Shown here in pieces: positions 57,540-64,000 of a stretch of 64,000 nt of DNA. Source of the DNA: an uncultured Bacteroidota bacterium (GTDB lineage Bacteria; Bacteroidota; Bacteroidia; Flavobacteriales; Flavobacteriaceae); NCBI GenBank assembly GCA_902590705.1, contig CACIXU010000001.1:190690-254689 (forward strand), written 5' to 3'. Every line of letters starts with the position of its first letter. Positions within the stretch are counted from its first letter, which is position 1. The notes under the pieces were generated by a model. It was not told where the DNA came from, ran no database searches, and worked only from the letters and a program-made list of their open reading frames with translations. Made by a program: the position numbers and the translations under genes.

Positions 57540-57648
57540 ACCAAAATATATAATAAAAAACTCTCTTAAAAAAGTAATAATTAATATTCCAAGAATTATT
57601 AGATAGGATTTAATAAAGGTATTTTTTTCTAACTCCTTGATGTTAGTG

Positions 57649-57720
57649 AGCCAATGTCGGGATTTGAACCCGAGACCTCTTCCTTACCAAGGAAACGCTC
57701 TACCCCTGAGCTACATCGGC
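57649..57720 (-). tRNA. tRNA-Thr (GGT anticodon)
   Basis: A 72-nt cloverleaf; acceptor GCCGATG with CATTGGC (one G-U), anticodon stem TTTCC/GGAAG with loop TTGGTAA giving GGT, T loop TTCAAAT. No encoded CCA. Its 3' end faces the accessory region; in most relatives tuf would follow here. Confidence 0.95.
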
Positions 57721-57728
57721 AAAAAAAG

Positions 57729-57801
57729 AGCGGGAGACCGGGTTCGAACCGGCGACATTCAGCTTGGAAGGCTGACGCTCTACCAACTGAGCTACTCCCG
57801 C
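57729..57801 (-). tRNA. tRNA-Gly (TCC anticodon)
   Basis: A 73-nt cloverleaf; acceptor GCGGGAG with CTCCCGC, anticodon stem TCAGC/GCTGA with loop CTTCCAA giving TCC, T loop TTCGAAC. Only 8 bp from the following tRNA-Thr; no encoded CCA. Confidence 0.97.
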
Positions 57802-57855
57802 ATTATATAAATACTAAGATCTACAAATAAATTTAAAATTTCAAATTTTGTCTTG

Positions 57856-57937
57856 TGGGGAGAGCAGGATTCGAACCTGCGAAGGTAAAACCAACAGATT
57901 TACAGTCTGTCCTCGTTGGCCGCTTGAGTATCTCCCC
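57856..57937 (-). tRNA. tRNA-Tyr (GTA anticodon)
   Basis: An 82-nt class II tRNA; acceptor GGGGAGA with TCTCCCC, discriminator A, anticodon loop CTGTAAA giving GTA, a long variable arm and T loop TTCGAAT. No encoded CCA. Confidence 0.97.
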
Positions 57938-57957
57938 CAAACTTAGTAATTTATAAG

Positions 57958-58031
57958 AGCCGATGGAGGGACTCGAACCCACGACCTGCTGATTACAAAT
58001 CAGCTGCTCTAGCCAGCTGAGCTACATCGGC
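57958..58031 (-). tRNA. tRNA-Thr (TGT anticodon)
   Basis: A 74-nt cloverleaf; acceptor GCCGATG with CATCGGC, anticodon stem GCTGA/TCAGC with loop TTTGTAA giving TGT, T loop TTCGAGT. First of the four-tRNA operon, with promoter box at 58153. No encoded CCA. Confidence 0.97.
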
Positions 58032-58349
58032 ATCTTTAATACTAAAATCTGTAGCGTTTTCTAAAAAATTTATGACTATTAAAATATAGCCATTTAAATA
58101 TTTACAATAACACACCACTAACTTAATAATTAAAAGACCTTTAATTCGGTGGCAAATATAACATCATTTGATATTAATACGAAAATAAACTAAGTGTAAA
58201 GGCTTTAATATTTATTTCATAGAACGTTAAATCTATGTAATTTTTACTAGAATTATCGGCTAAGAAATGAATAATGATCTAAAATTCAATGCGCTCTTAA
58301 CAATTTAAGATGAAAGATGGAGAAACTAAATTTCAAATTAACTAATTAA
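58032..58349. other. 318-bp intergenic region between tRNA-Thr(TGT) and hpf
   Basis: AT-rich, no credible gene. It contains the tRNA operon promoter box at 58153-58160. I see no conserved riboswitch or strong terminator for hpf in it. Confidence 0.6.
58153..58160 (-). promoter_or_regulatory. Putative -7 element of the tRNA-Thr-Tyr-Gly-Thr operon
   Basis: The minus strand reads TATATTTG, matching TAnnTTTG, with TTTCG near the -33 position at about 20 bp spacing. A start near 58149 would give about 118 nt of leader before the first tRNA. Confidence 0.5.
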
Positions 58350-58652
58350 TTAGCTTGAGAGTCTTTGCTTTTCTTTATGTTTTTTTAGAATTCTTTGAGC
58401 TGAGTCTGCAGCTAAATTTATAGCTTCCTCGAAACTCTTAGCCTTCTTCTTCACTACGACATCATCTCCTGGAATTCCAATTTTTAATTCAGCAAGCTTG
58501 TTGATCCTGTCATTCGTATTTTCAACCTTGGTGTAAACAAATACATCAATAATATTCAAATAAAACTGACTGATTTTTTTGATTCTTTTTTCTGCAAATT
58601 CAATTAATTTGTTATCAGCATTATAATTAACAGATTGAAAATTAATATTCAT
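58350..58652 (-). CDS. hpf: Ribosome hibernation-promoting factor, short form
   Basis: A 100-residue HPF/RaiA-family protein beginning MNINFQSVNYNADNKLIEFAE, with VFVYTKVEN and ELKIGIPGDDVVVKKKAKSFEEAINLAAD. It binds the 30S decoding region to inactivate ribosomes in stationary phase. It lies 10 bp after xerC and forms the usual rpsU-xerC-hpf order. Confidence 0.93.
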   Translation of the reverse strand: MNINFQSVNYNADNKLIEFAEKRIKKISQFYLNIIDVFVYTKVENTNDRINKLAELKIGIPGDDVVVKKKAKSFEEAINLAADSAQRILKKHKEKQRLSS

Positions 58653-58662
58653 TATAATTGTT

Positions 58663-59562
58663 TTACTTTTTTAAATTTTTTCCTCTTGGGTGGGCTTTGT
58701 TATATATCTCTTGTATCCTTTTCAAGCTACCATGAGTGTATACCTGCGTTGCTGCAACACTCTCATGCCCCAACAACTCTTTGACAGCGTTTAAATCTGC
58801 ACCGTTATTCAATAAATGAGTTGCAAAACTATGACGCAAAATATGGGGGCTTTTCTTAACCTTAGTTGACACCTTACTAAAATAATAATTTACAGTTTGG
58901 TAAACAAATCCCTCATTGAGTTTTCTACCGGAAGGCAAACAAAAAAAATAAATTTGATCAATTTGATTAAAAATTTTATTTTTTTCTTTTAAATAAATTC
59001 TTAATGAAGAAATCATCTCGGGTAATAATGGAATAAGTCGTTCCTTATTTCGTTTACCTTTTACTTTAATGAACTTTGAATCTAAATCTACAGCAAATGT
59101 TTTGAGATCAATTAATTCTTTCCTTCTAATCCCAGTGTAGTATAAAACCGTAATAATTGTTTTTTCAAGAATTCCTCGATAATCTTGGGAAAATAAATCA
59201 CCATTCAACAGTTGAGAAACCTCATCAATTGAAAAAGGAACATTAATTTTTTTCGAAGCTTTCAGGGGTTTGTGGAGTTTAAGGGGTGAAACTTTAATTG
59301 TTTCAGTCTTGAGTAAAAAATTATAATATGATCTTAAAACAGAAATTTTTCTATTTATTGTTCTGTTACTATTTTGCATCTCTACTAAAGAAATTATCCA
59401 GGATCTAATGTGAAAATATTCTACTAAATCTATAATCTCTAAGTTGAAATTTTTGAAGCAATAATTTTGAAAATCAGATAAATTTTGTTTATACGCTACA
59501 CAGGTATGAGGAGAATATTTTTTTTCGTGATTAATATAATCCAAAAAGTGATTTATAGACAT
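58663..59562 (-). CDS. Tyrosine recombinase XerC/XerD-like
   Basis: A 299-residue site-specific recombinase of chromosome-dimer-resolution type. N-terminal SAM-like domain (YSPHTCVAYKQNL), then catalytic residues: Arg in TGIRRKEL, Lys in KGKRNKERLIPL, His-x-x-Arg in HILRHSFATHLL, His in GHES and the nucleophilic Tyr in VYTHGS. In Bacteroidota this gene sits between rpsU and hpf, as here; so it is core, not a sign of a mobile element. The xerC symbol is plausible but not certain. Confidence 0.93.
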   Translation of the reverse strand: MSINHFLDYINHEKKYSPHTCVAYKQNLSDFQNYCFKNFNLEIIDLVEYFHIRSWIISLVEMQNSNRTINRKISVLRSYYNFLLKTETIKVSPLKLHKPLKASKKINVPFSIDEVSQLLNGDLFSQDYRGILEKTIITVLYYTGIRRKELIDLKTFAVDLDSKFIKVKGKRNKERLIPLLPEMISSLRIYLKEKNKIFNQIDQIYFFCLPSGRKLNEGFVYQTVNYYFSKVSTKVKKSPHILRHSFATHLLNNGADLNAVKELLGHESVAATQVYTHGSLKRIQEIYNKAHPRGKNLKK

Positions 59563-59630
59563 AAAAAAACCTTGTAAATCAAAGTTAGGTAACTTATTAA
59601 TTACAACGAGTAATACTTTTAAATAAAATC

Positions 59631-59825
59631 TTATAGATTCTCTAAGTCCCTCAATCGCTGAATATATACAGCTTTTTTTATCTTATCACGGTTTCTTACC
59701 GAGGGCTTAATAAATTCTTTTCGAGTTCTTAACTGACGCATCCCACCTGTTCTATCGAATTTTCGTTTAAAACGTTTTAATGCTCGATCAATATTTTCTC
59801 CGTCTTTAACAGGTATAATTAACAT
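59631..59825 (-). CDS. rpsU: 30S ribosomal protein S21
   Basis: A 64-residue S21 with the family FKRKFDRTGGMRQLRTRKEF core. The ATG is at 59823-59825; a strong promoter lies 30 bp upstream. First gene of the rpsU-xerC-hpf run, with a 68-bp gap to xerC. Confidence 0.96.
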   Translation of the reverse strand: MLIIPVKDGENIDRALKRFKRKFDRTGGMRQLRTRKEFIKPSVRNRDKIKKAVYIQRLRDLENL

Positions 59826-59854
59826 GACTTGTTTTATACTTTAATAATTGTCTG

Positions 59855-59884
59855 CAAATATAATGATAGAAAAATAATATCAAA
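59855..59884 (-). promoter_or_regulatory. Bacteroidota-type promoter for rpsU-xerC-hpf
   Basis: On the minus strand TTTG (59881-59884) is followed after 18 bases by TATATTTG (59855-59862), full matches to the -33/-7 consensus. The predicted leader is about 26 nt. Confidence 0.7.
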
Positions 59885-59901
59885 TCAAAATTTAAACTTA
59901 A

Positions 59902-61062
59902 TTATTTAAGTAAATTTCTTGAAATTACTACCTTTTGGATTTCGCTAGTCCCCTCACCAATTGTACATAACTTCGAGTCTCTTAGAAATTTTTCAACTGG
60001 AAAATCCTTAGTAAACCCGTAACCACCATGAATTTGAACTGCCTCGTTAGCAATTTTTACGCAGGCCTCAGAGGCAAATAACTTAGCCATTGCACCGATT
60101 TGAGTTACATTTTTACCTTGATTTTTATCATTTCCAGCCTGAAAAGTAAGAAGCCTAGCAGCCTCAATCTCCGTTGCCATCTCAGCTAGTTTAAAACCTA
60201 TACCTTGAAAGTGACCAATAGGCTTACCAAACTGTTCACGTTCTTTAGAGTATTTAACCGAGGCATCAAATGCTCCCATAGCAACCCCAAGCGACAAAGC
60301 AGCAATTGAAATTCTTCCACCATCAAGAATCTTCATGGATTGTATAAAACCGTCTCCAACAGGACCAAGACGATTACTATCTGGTATGATACAATTATCA
60401 AAGACTAATTCTGCTGTCTCAGATGCACGCATTCCCAATTTATTCTCAACTTTTCCAGAACTAAAGCCAATCGTTCCCTTTGGAATAACGAAGCTAGTCA
60501 TGCCATGACTATCTCCCTTTTCGCCATTTCGAAAAATTACAACAGATAGGTCACAAGATTTACCATGTGTAATAAAATTTTTAGTTCCATTAAGTACCCA
60601 GTGATCTCCTTCTTTTTTTGCAGTTGCATTCATTCCTTTAGCGTCAGATCCAGTACCTGGCTCGGTCAAACCCCAAGCTCCAAGCCATTCTCCAGTCGCT
60701 AATTTTGGAAGCCACTTCAACTTTTGCTCTTCATTTCCAAAAAGATGGATGTGTTCAGTAGCTAAGGAATTGTGTGCCGCTATGGAGAGACCAATTGAGG
60801 GGTCAACCTTTGATATTTCAATTATAATAGATATATATTCTTGATAACCCATTCCAGCTCCACCATATATTTCTGGAATAAGTACACCCATGAATCCAAG
60901 TGAACCAGCTTTTCGAAGGACCTCCAATGGGAAATATTGGGCTTCATCCCATTCCATATAAAAAGGACGGATGTACTGCTCAGAGAATTCTTGAGCAGAA
61001 TCTGTAACCATTTGTTGGGTCTCGTTTTGATTGACCTTTAAGATATTGTCAAGTTGAATCAT
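59902..61062 (-). CDS. Acyl-CoA dehydrogenase
   Basis: A 386-residue FAD flavoenzyme of the short/branched-chain acyl-CoA dehydrogenase type. Motifs are [15 protein letters not shown] (FAD/substrate), [26 protein letters not shown], and the C-terminal [39 protein letters not shown], which contains the conserved EGTSEIQ segment. It catalyses alpha-beta desaturation in fatty or branched-chain amino-acid breakdown; the exact substrate is unresolved. A TTG-N19-TATATTTG promoter lies just upstream. Confidence 0.94.
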   Translation of the reverse strand: MIQLDNILKVNQNETQQMVTDSAQEFSEQYIRPFYMEWDEAQYFPLEVLRKAGSLGFMGVLIPEIYGGAGMGYQEYISIIIEISKVDPSIGLSIAAHNSLATEHIHLFGNEEQKLKWLPKLATGEWLGAWGLTEPGTGSDAKGMNATAKKEGDHWVLNGTKNFITHGKSCDLSVVIFRNGEKGDSHGMTSFVIPKGTIGFSSGKVENKLGMRASETAELVFDNCIIPDSNRLGPVGDGFIQSMKILDGGRISIAALSLGVAMGAFDASVKYSKEREQFGKPIGHFQGIGFKLAEMATEIEAARLLTFQAGNDKNQGKNVTQIGAMAKLFASEACVKIANEAVQIHGGYGFTKDFPVEKFLRDSKLCTIGEGTSEIQKVVISRNLLK

Positions 61063-61079
61063 ATAATTATTAAAGTCTA

Positions 61080-61109
61080 CAAATATAAGCTTATTATGTT
61101 TATTTTCAA
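61080..61109 (-). promoter_or_regulatory. Bacteroidota-type promoter for the acyl-CoA dehydrogenase gene
   Basis: On the minus strand TTG (61107-61109) lies 19 bases before TATATTTG (61080-61087). The predicted leader to the ATG is about 14 nt. Confidence 0.65.
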
Positions 61110-61229
61110 TAAATGAAAATCTGCTATTTTCATTAAATTTTTATTAATAGCATTTGGGTTTACCTAAAGAAATAGGTTTAAAATAATTCTAGGTTTTACT
61201 TAGCAAAGTAACCTATTTAGAATGTCTGC

Positions 61230-62840
61230 TCATGAATTATCGCTTATCCTTCCAGTAGCAGAAATATAGCGATTTAACTCCTCTTTAACACTTGGGTAAA
61301 GGATCATCAAACCAATCATATTAGGAAAAACTAGAGCAAGTATCATTGCATCTGAAAAAGTCCAAACAGCGGACATATCACCTGCGGCACCAATCACAAT
61401 AAAAATCAAAAATAAAATTTTGTATGAAAGATCAGCAAACTTACTTTTTCCAAACAAAAAAATCCATGATTGCAATCCATAATATGACCAAGAAATCATG
61501 GTAGAAAAAGCAAATAATACAACCGCTAAGGTTAAAAATGGACCAGAAAAAGAAATGTATTTTGAAAAAGCTGCAGTTGTTATACCTGCACCTTCAACAA
61601 CAGCTCCATCAATTATTACTTTACCACCAACACCACCATATTCAAATATGGTACTATCTCCATTAAATATAATAATAACTAGTGCAGTCATAGTACAAAT
61701 CACAACTGTATCAATGAATGGTTCTAATAATGCGACTAAACCCTCTGAAGCTGCATAATTTGTCTTAACGGCTGAGTGAGCAATAGATGCTGATCCCGCT
61801 CCGGCTTCATTGGAAAATGCTGCTCGCCTAAAGCCTGTAATTAAAACCCCTAAAAATCCTCCAAGACCAGCTTGTGGATTAAAAGCTTGTTTAAAAATCA
61901 TTCCAAAAGCATCATCAACATAGTTAAAATTTGAAATAATGATGTATAGACAAGCCAATAAATAAGTTAAAGCCATAAAAGGGACAATTTTTTCTGTGAC
62001 TGAGGCAATTCTCTTAATACCTCCAATGATTATAATTCCAACAAAAATCATCATAATTATTCCTATGATAGTTCTTGCGCTTCCACCGGTAAACCCAAAA
62101 GAATTGACTAACTGCATTGCAGCTTGGTTAGACTGAGCAGCATTTCCACCTCCAAAAGAAGCGCCAATACAGAGTACAGCAAAAATTATTGCAAGAATTT
62201 TTCCAATTTTAGCAAAGCCACGTTCTTCAAGTCCTTTAGACAGGTAATACATTGGCCCCCCATAAACAGTACCTGCCTTATCAATATCTCTATATTTGAC
62301 TCCTAAAGTACATTCTACAAACTTTGTTGACATTCCTAGTAAACCACATAAAATCATCCAAAAAGTAGCTCCTGGCCCTCCAACGGCAATAGCTAATGCA
62401 ACGCCAGCAATATTTCCATTGCCAACAGTCCCAGAAACGGCAGTTGCCAATGCCTGAAAATGACTAACTTCACCCTGTTCTACTTTATCTTGAAGGTGCT
62501 TTTTTTTATTTAAGTCATTTCCAAACTCCCTTGTATTTAAATGGTCTAAAGCAGCATAGCTTCCAGTTACCGTCCGAATAGCTAAAGGGATTCTTCGAAT
62601 ATTTACAAAGTTAAAGTAAAGGGTAAAAAATAATGCGCCACCAACCAGCAAGAAAATAATTGTAGGAATTGAAGTCCCAGGAAAACTATGCAAAACAATT
62701 CCTCCCCACCAATTTGCTATAGGAGTAAAAGCTTCATTTATTTTGTCATCCAAGCCCATCTGTTGAGCAAAGCTGACTTTGGGGAGATTAAAAAAAATAA
62801 AAAAACTAATTAATTTAAATAAATTATCTTTTCTATTCAT
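61230..62840 (-). CDS. Alanine/glycine:cation symporter (AGCS family)
   Basis: A 536-residue inner-membrane transporter with about 11 hydrophobic segments. AGCS signatures include ATAVSGTVGNGNIAGVALAIAVGGPGATFWM, KYRDIDKAGTVYGGPMYYL and GFRRAAFSNEAGAGSASIAHSA. It imports alanine or glycine with Na+. An N-terminal signal-like stretch precedes the first segment. Single gene between the acyl-CoA dehydrogenase and PspC genes. Confidence 0.93.
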   Translation of the reverse strand: MNRKDNLFKLISFFIFFNLPKVSFAQQMGLDDKINEAFTPIANWWGGIVLHSFPGTSIPTIIFLLVGGALFFTLYFNFVNIRRIPLAIRTVTGSYAALDHLNTREFGNDLNKKKHLQDKVEQGEVSHFQALATAVSGTVGNGNIAGVALAIAVGGPGATFWMILCGLLGMSTKFVECTLGVKYRDIDKAGTVYGGPMYYLSKGLEERGFAKIGKILAIIFAVLCIGASFGGGNAAQSNQAAMQLVNSFGFTGGSARTIIGIIMMIFVGIIIIGGIKRIASVTEKIVPFMALTYLLACLYIIISNFNYVDDAFGMIFKQAFNPQAGLGGFLGVLITGFRRAAFSNEAGAGSASIAHSAVKTNYAASEGLVALLEPFIDTVVICTMTALVIIIFNGDSTIFEYGGVGGKVIIDGAVVEGAGITTAAFSKYISFSGPFLTLAVVLFAFSTMISWSYYGLQSWIFLFGKSKFADLSYKILFLIFIVIGAAGDMSAVWTFSDAMILALVFPNMIGLMILYPSVKEELNRYISATGRISDNS

Positions 62841-62994
62841 TGAAAAAGGATTGTTTACATTATGTTAAAAGCAAAGTAAAGTAAAACTAATTCAAATCAA
62901 AAATGGAATTTATTTTTTAAAGACCTTTTTTGAAATTAATTATTAAACACTCTAGCTTTATTGAAAAATAATGAATCATTATTTCTAAAATGGT

Positions 62995-63222
62995 TTATAA
63001 GTCGAATACAGAAGTTCTTTTAGTGTAAATCATATCTTTTAATTTAAGCCAGAATGCTAATGTAAGATATATTATAAAACCACCGATTACGGTAGTGAAG
63101 GATGCATATATAAAAAAAAGACGAACACTCTTAACCTTAATGCCTAAAGTATCAGCTAGCCTTGAACAAACAGTGAAACCATGTTTCTCAAAAAAATGCC
63201 GTAATGAGATAAACCGATTCAA
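62995..63222 (-). CDS. PspC-domain small membrane protein, TTG start
   Basis: A 75-residue protein with the PspC pattern: FEKHGFTVCSRLADTLGIKVKSVRLFFIYASF, one transmembrane segment (TVIGGFIIYLTLAFWL) and a charged LKDMIYTKRTSVFDL end common in flavobacterial members. The start is TTG at 63220-63222; no in-frame ATG exists before the domain. It lies 33 bp after the rhodanese gene and is probably co-transcribed. Envelope-stress functions of the family are known elsewhere; here it is by similarity. Confidence 0.8.
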   Translation of the reverse strand: MNRFISLRHFFEKHGFTVCSRLADTLGIKVKSVRLFFIYASFTTVIGGFIIYLTLAFWLKLKDMIYTKRTSVFDL

Positions 63223-63255
63223 GTATTTGTTGAGTTATTGCATTATATTAAAAAA

Positions 63256-63561
63256 TTAAACGTATTCTCCGTCCCATTCCAAAAAACCGCCTAAAAGATT
63301 TTTTACAACTCGAAAACCATAATGTTTCATTATTTGACAGGCCTTGGAACTTCTAGCACCAGAGCGGCAATAAACGTAGAAATTTTTTGAATTATCTAAT
63401 GCTAATATTTTTTCTAAAAAATCTTTAGGTTTATTAATGTCTATTAAGGTAGCATTGGGTATGTGTCCAGCATTATACTCCTCTAGAGTGCGTACATCTA
63501 ATATAAAACTATTATTATCAGATTCTAACTCAGACTTCCATTTATTTTGTGATAAGTCCAT
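63256..63561 (-). CDS. Rhodanese-like domain protein
   Basis: A 101-residue single rhodanese domain. LDVRTLEEYNAGHIPNA is the CDC25/rhodanese A motif; the active-site loop is YCRSGARS with Cys65 as persulfide carrier; the C terminus LLGGFLEWDGEYV fits. It moves sulfane sulfur to acceptors such as cyanide or protein thiols. It is divergent from the MarR gene and heads a likely two-gene unit with the PspC gene. Confidence 0.92.
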   Translation of the reverse strand: MDLSQNKWKSELESDNNSFILDVRTLEEYNAGHIPNATLIDINKPKDFLEKILALDNSKNFYVYCRSGARSSKACQIMKHYGFRVVKNLLGGFLEWDGEYV

Positions 63562-63570
63562 TTTTTATTT

Positions 63571-63578
63571 CAAAAATA
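63571..63578 (-). promoter_or_regulatory. Putative -7 element for the rhodanese-pspC unit
   Basis: The minus strand reads TATTTTTG, matching TAnnTTTG, 9 bp before the ATG, giving a leader of about six nucleotides. No clear -33 box. Confidence 0.4.
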
Positions 63579-63602
63579 AGTTTAAAATAACCTAAGAAAA
63601 AA

Positions 63603-63633
63603 TTTGTCAGATTTTTTTATTTTTTTATATTTG
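63603..63633 (+). promoter_or_regulatory. Bacteroidota-type promoter for the MarR gene
   Basis: TTTG at 63603-63606, 19 bases, then TATATTTG at 63626-63633, a full consensus match. The predicted start near 63637 falls inside the palindrome at 63632-63656. Confidence 0.7.
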
Positions 63634-63656
63634 TTTATACAATATTTGTATACACA
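63632..63656 (+). promoter_or_regulatory. Palindromic operator candidate at the MarR start
   Basis: Two 10-bp arms, TGTTTATACA and TGTATACACA, are inverted repeats with one mismatch around a 5-bp ATATT spacer. It overlaps the end of the -7 box and reaches the ATG at 63657, the classic place for an autoregulatory MarR site. Confidence 0.55.
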
Positions 63657-64000
63657 ATGGATGGTTATTTAGAAATTGCTAAAAATACAGTTGTTGGAAT
63701 GCTTATGGCAGGTAACAAAGCTGAGCAATATTTAAATGCAACTTTGAAACCTTTTGACATATCACTTCAGCAGTTCAATGTACTAAGAATTCTTCGAGGA
63801 CGCAAAGGAAAAGCTGCAAATTTAAATACTGTTCAACAAAGAATGATTCATAAAATGAGTAACACAAGTCGATTAATTGATAAATTAATAGAAAAAAAAT
63901 TAGTGGAGAGGAATATTTGTGCTGATAACAGAAGAAAAATTGAAATATTCATTACTAAGAGTGGTCTAAATTTATTGAGTAACCTAGATAATAAAATTCA
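63657..64000 (+). CDS. MarR-family transcriptional regulator, truncated by window edge
   Basis: About 114 residues of a MarR-type winged-helix regulator from the ATG at 63657 to the right edge. Recognisable parts are FDISLQQFNVLRILRG, then MIHKMSNTSRLIDKLIEKKLVERNICADNRRKIEIFITKSGLNLL, i.e. the recognition helix and the DNRR wing with following LT/TKSG. The ligand is unknown. A strong promoter and a palindrome overlap its start, pointing to autoregulation and perhaps control of the divergent rhodanese unit. Confidence 0.88.
   Translation, partial: MDGYLEIAKNTVVGMLMAGNKAEQYLNATLKPFDISLQQFNVLRILRGRKGKAANLNTVQQRMIHKMSNTSRLIDKLIEKKLVERNICADNRRKIEIFITKSGLNLLSNLDNKI

Noticed and set aside
57620..57648. 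Short inverted repeat after tRNA-Thr(GGT) considered as terminator
   Set aside because: It has a 5-bp stem followed on the transcribed strand by A residues, not T.
57649..57720. tRNA-Thr(GGT) as attachment site with a duplicated 3' end at the far side of the accessory block
   Set aside because: I looked for a copy of the tRNA 3' end in 31418-31761 and saw none, so integrative-element origin is not supported directly.
58663..59562. Tyrosine recombinase as integrase of a mobile island next to tRNA genes
   Set aside because: Its rpsU-xerC-hpf setting is the conserved Bacteroidota order, so it is a core Xer-type gene; no other mobility gene is near the accessory block.
1..64000. CRISPR arrays, IS elements, rRNA genes and known restriction or abortive-infection systems
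   Set aside because: No regularly spaced repeats, transposase, rRNA or recognisable defence gene was found on either strand.

Overview
The window is a low-GC, densely coded stretch of a Bacteroidota chromosome, most likely from a marine member of the Flavobacteriia. The evidence is the type IX secretion genes (a PorP/SprF-family protein and a type B C-terminal sorting domain), thrombospondin-type-3/OmpA proteins, lipoproteins whose lipobox ends in SC or GC, the rpmB-rpmG-DUF4295-ftsY order, a DUF3467 gene directly after rpoC, and repeated matches to the Bacteroidota promoter form TTTG-N18..20-TAnnTTTG. A sulfatase and a GH43-family protein fit a life on algal polysaccharide. No plasmid, phage, IS element, CRISPR array or rRNA was seen.

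Region 1 (1-6116, all minus) is housekeeping: recR, then a tight run of a lipoyl E2 acyltransferase, a DEDDh exonuclease, an FAH-family hydrolase and cinA, then the ribosomal and targeting run rpmB-rpmG-DUF4295-ftsY (ftsY is cut by the window edge). Region 2 (6172-18536) is mixed: a sodium:solute symporter whose tail overlaps fabH, an apparent TetR-AarF/UbiB-fasciclin operon, htpG, an AlkB-like dioxygenase, a DUF4369 lipoprotein, a PTPS/QueD enzyme, idi and prfC. Region 3 (18567-31417, minus) is the classical transcription/translation operon tuf-tRNA-Trp-secE-nusG-rplK-rplA-rplJ-rplL-rpoB-rpoC-DUF3467.

Region 4 (31762-57539) is accessory and lies between tuf and the tRNA cluster that normally sits immediately upstream of it. 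It holds aconitase, a Tat-type small subunit plus GMC oxidoreductase, two SGNH hydrolases, a GH43 relative with an altered catalytic residue, several lipoproteins, an EamA permease, an esterase-like protein, a secreted nuclease, a sulfatase and a beta-helix protein. Its most distinctive part is a surface module at 44.0-51.6 kb: a coiled-coil/TSP3/propeller lipoprotein, a PorP/SprF protein and a 1199-residue BspA-like protein with a type IX sorting domain in one tight operon, with an OmpA/TSP3 protein starting 13 bp away in the opposite direction.

Region 5 (57649-64000) resumes the conserved block with tRNA-Thr(TGT), Tyr, Gly and Thr(GGT), hpf, xerC and rpsU. It is followed by an acyl-CoA dehydrogenase, an alanine/glycine:cation symporter, a PspC-domain protein, a rhodanese and the start of a MarR-family regulator with a strong promoter and a palindromic operator candidate. 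The most notable points are the roughly 26-kb insertion that separates tuf from its tRNA cluster, the type IX surface module, the Glu-to-Gln change in the GH43 protein, and two short genes (50 and 42 codons) easily missed by automatic calling.
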